NCBI GenBank assembly: GCA_031423755.1
Contig: JANPGC010000299.1
Coordinates: 1 to 13,682, forward strand
DNA length: 13,682 nt
Direction of reading: 5' to 3'
Origin: JANMEX01 sp031423755
GTDB lineage: Bacteria > Pseudomonadota > Alphaproteobacteria > Rhizobiales > Rhizobiaceae
Shown here: positions 13,259 through 13,682 of the stretch, piece by piece
Layout of the letters: every line of letters starts with the position of its first letter
How positions within the stretch are numbered: the stretch's first letter is position 1
Program-made: the position numbers and the translations under genes
The notes under the pieces: generated by a model
What the model saw: only the letters and a program-made list of their open reading frames with translations
What the model was told of the DNA's origin: nothing
Database searches by the model: none

Positions 13259-13682
13259 ATGGCGGCTGCCAACAGCAATGCAAACAAGGGACCGGCGGTG
13301 GACACCATCGCCGGTCTTGTCGATTTGATCCTCGCCAAGGCGGAAGGCCGCGAACGTTTCATCGTCGCTTTTGCCGGACCACCTGCTGCGGGCAAGTCAA
13401 CAATCGCCGCTCGAATTGTGGATGAATTGCGCTCGAAAGGTGAGCGGACTTCGTGCGTGCCGATGGACGGGTTCCATTATGACAATGCGGTGCTCGATAT
13501 GCTTTCCCTGCGCAGCCGCAAAGGTTCGCCACCGACATTTGACGTTGCCGGATTTGAAGTGCTGCTGAAGCGCTTGAAGGCGCGCGAGCCGGATGTCGCC
13601 ATTCCGCATTTTGACCGAAAGCTCGAACTCTCCCGCGCAGGGGCCGAGCTCATCAGCGCTGATACCAGGTTTCTGATTGTCG
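13259..13682 (+). CDS. frcK: P-loop kinase of the frc operon, 5' part
   Basis: This gene starts 2 bp after the frcA stop and runs off the right edge, with about 141 codons visible. FIVAFAGPPAAGKST contains the Walker A motif at residues 40-48. VPMDGFHYDN (68-77) carries an aspartate/His-Tyr block typical of the uridine kinase/pantothenate kinase/phosphoribulokinase group. This matches FrcK, the kinase-like last gene of the Sinorhizobium frcBCAK operon. It is predicted to phosphorylate the imported sugar or a related substrate. The substrate is not shown by the sequence, and nucleoside or pantothenate kinase activity cannot be excluded without the C-terminal half. Confidence 0.85.
   Translation, partial: MAAANSNANKGPAVDTIAGLVDLILAKAEGRERFIVAFAGPPAAGKSTIAARIVDELRSKGERTSCVPMDGFHYDNAVLDMLSLRSRKGSPPTFDVAGFEVLLKRLKAREPDVAIPHFDRKLELSRAGAELISADTRFLIV

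Overview
The window looks like chromosomal DNA of an alphaproteobacterium, most likely of the Hyphomicrobiales (Rhizobium/Brucella/Phyllobacterium relatives). The grounds are a moderately high GC content, a frcBCAK-type fructose importer with a ROK repressor as known from Sinorhizobium, a RutR-type regulator beside preTA, and a GC-rich palindromic intergenic repeat next to a DUF559 gene. The species assignment is inference.

Region 1 (about 1-8070) is a reductive pyrimidine (uracil/thymine) catabolism locus. On the minus strand, preT-preA (6621-7967 and 5293-6609) encode the two subunits of dihydropyrimidine dehydrogenase. A second minus-strand operon (3445 down to 366) encodes a class-III aminotransferase that fits a beta-alanine/omega-amino acid:pyruvate transaminase, a GNAT acetyltransferase, and an M20-type N-carbamoyl amino acid amidohydrolase that fits beta-ureidopropionase. 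Divergent from it is rutR (3797-4444), followed by a NYN-domain protein with a C-terminal OST-HTH-like region (4500-5201). The ring-opening enzyme, dihydropyrimidinase, is not in the window. Three sequences resembling the E. coli RutR operator TTGACCANNTGGTCAA lie in the non-coding gaps: before rutR and the aminotransferase, before the NYN gene, and before preT. They suggest that one uracil-responsive regulator controls the whole block. The downstream (left) end of the amidohydrolase operon is marked by a 138-bp composite inverted repeat (222-359), inside which a truncated DUF559 endonuclease-like gene appears to start.

Region 2 (about 8100-13682) is a sugar-uptake locus of the Frc type. On the plus strand are frcB (periplasmic binding protein), frcC (permease), frcA (ATPase) and the 5' part of frcK (P-loop kinase), closely spaced as an operon. 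Divergent on the minus strand are a ROK-family repressor (frcR-like) and, overlapping its stop codon, a RbsD/FucU-family sugar mutarotase. The divergent gap holds a perfect 11-bp AT-rich inverted repeat with a 5-bp spacer that abuts a TTGACA -35 box, a convincing ROK operator candidate.

The least explained points are the NYN/OST-HTH protein inside the pyrimidine regulon with a RutR-like site and a long hairpin directly before its start codon, the 62-residue Ala/Lys/Pro-rich tail on the FrcA ATPase, the mutarotase coupled to the ROK repressor, and the repeat/DUF559 arrangement at the left edge.
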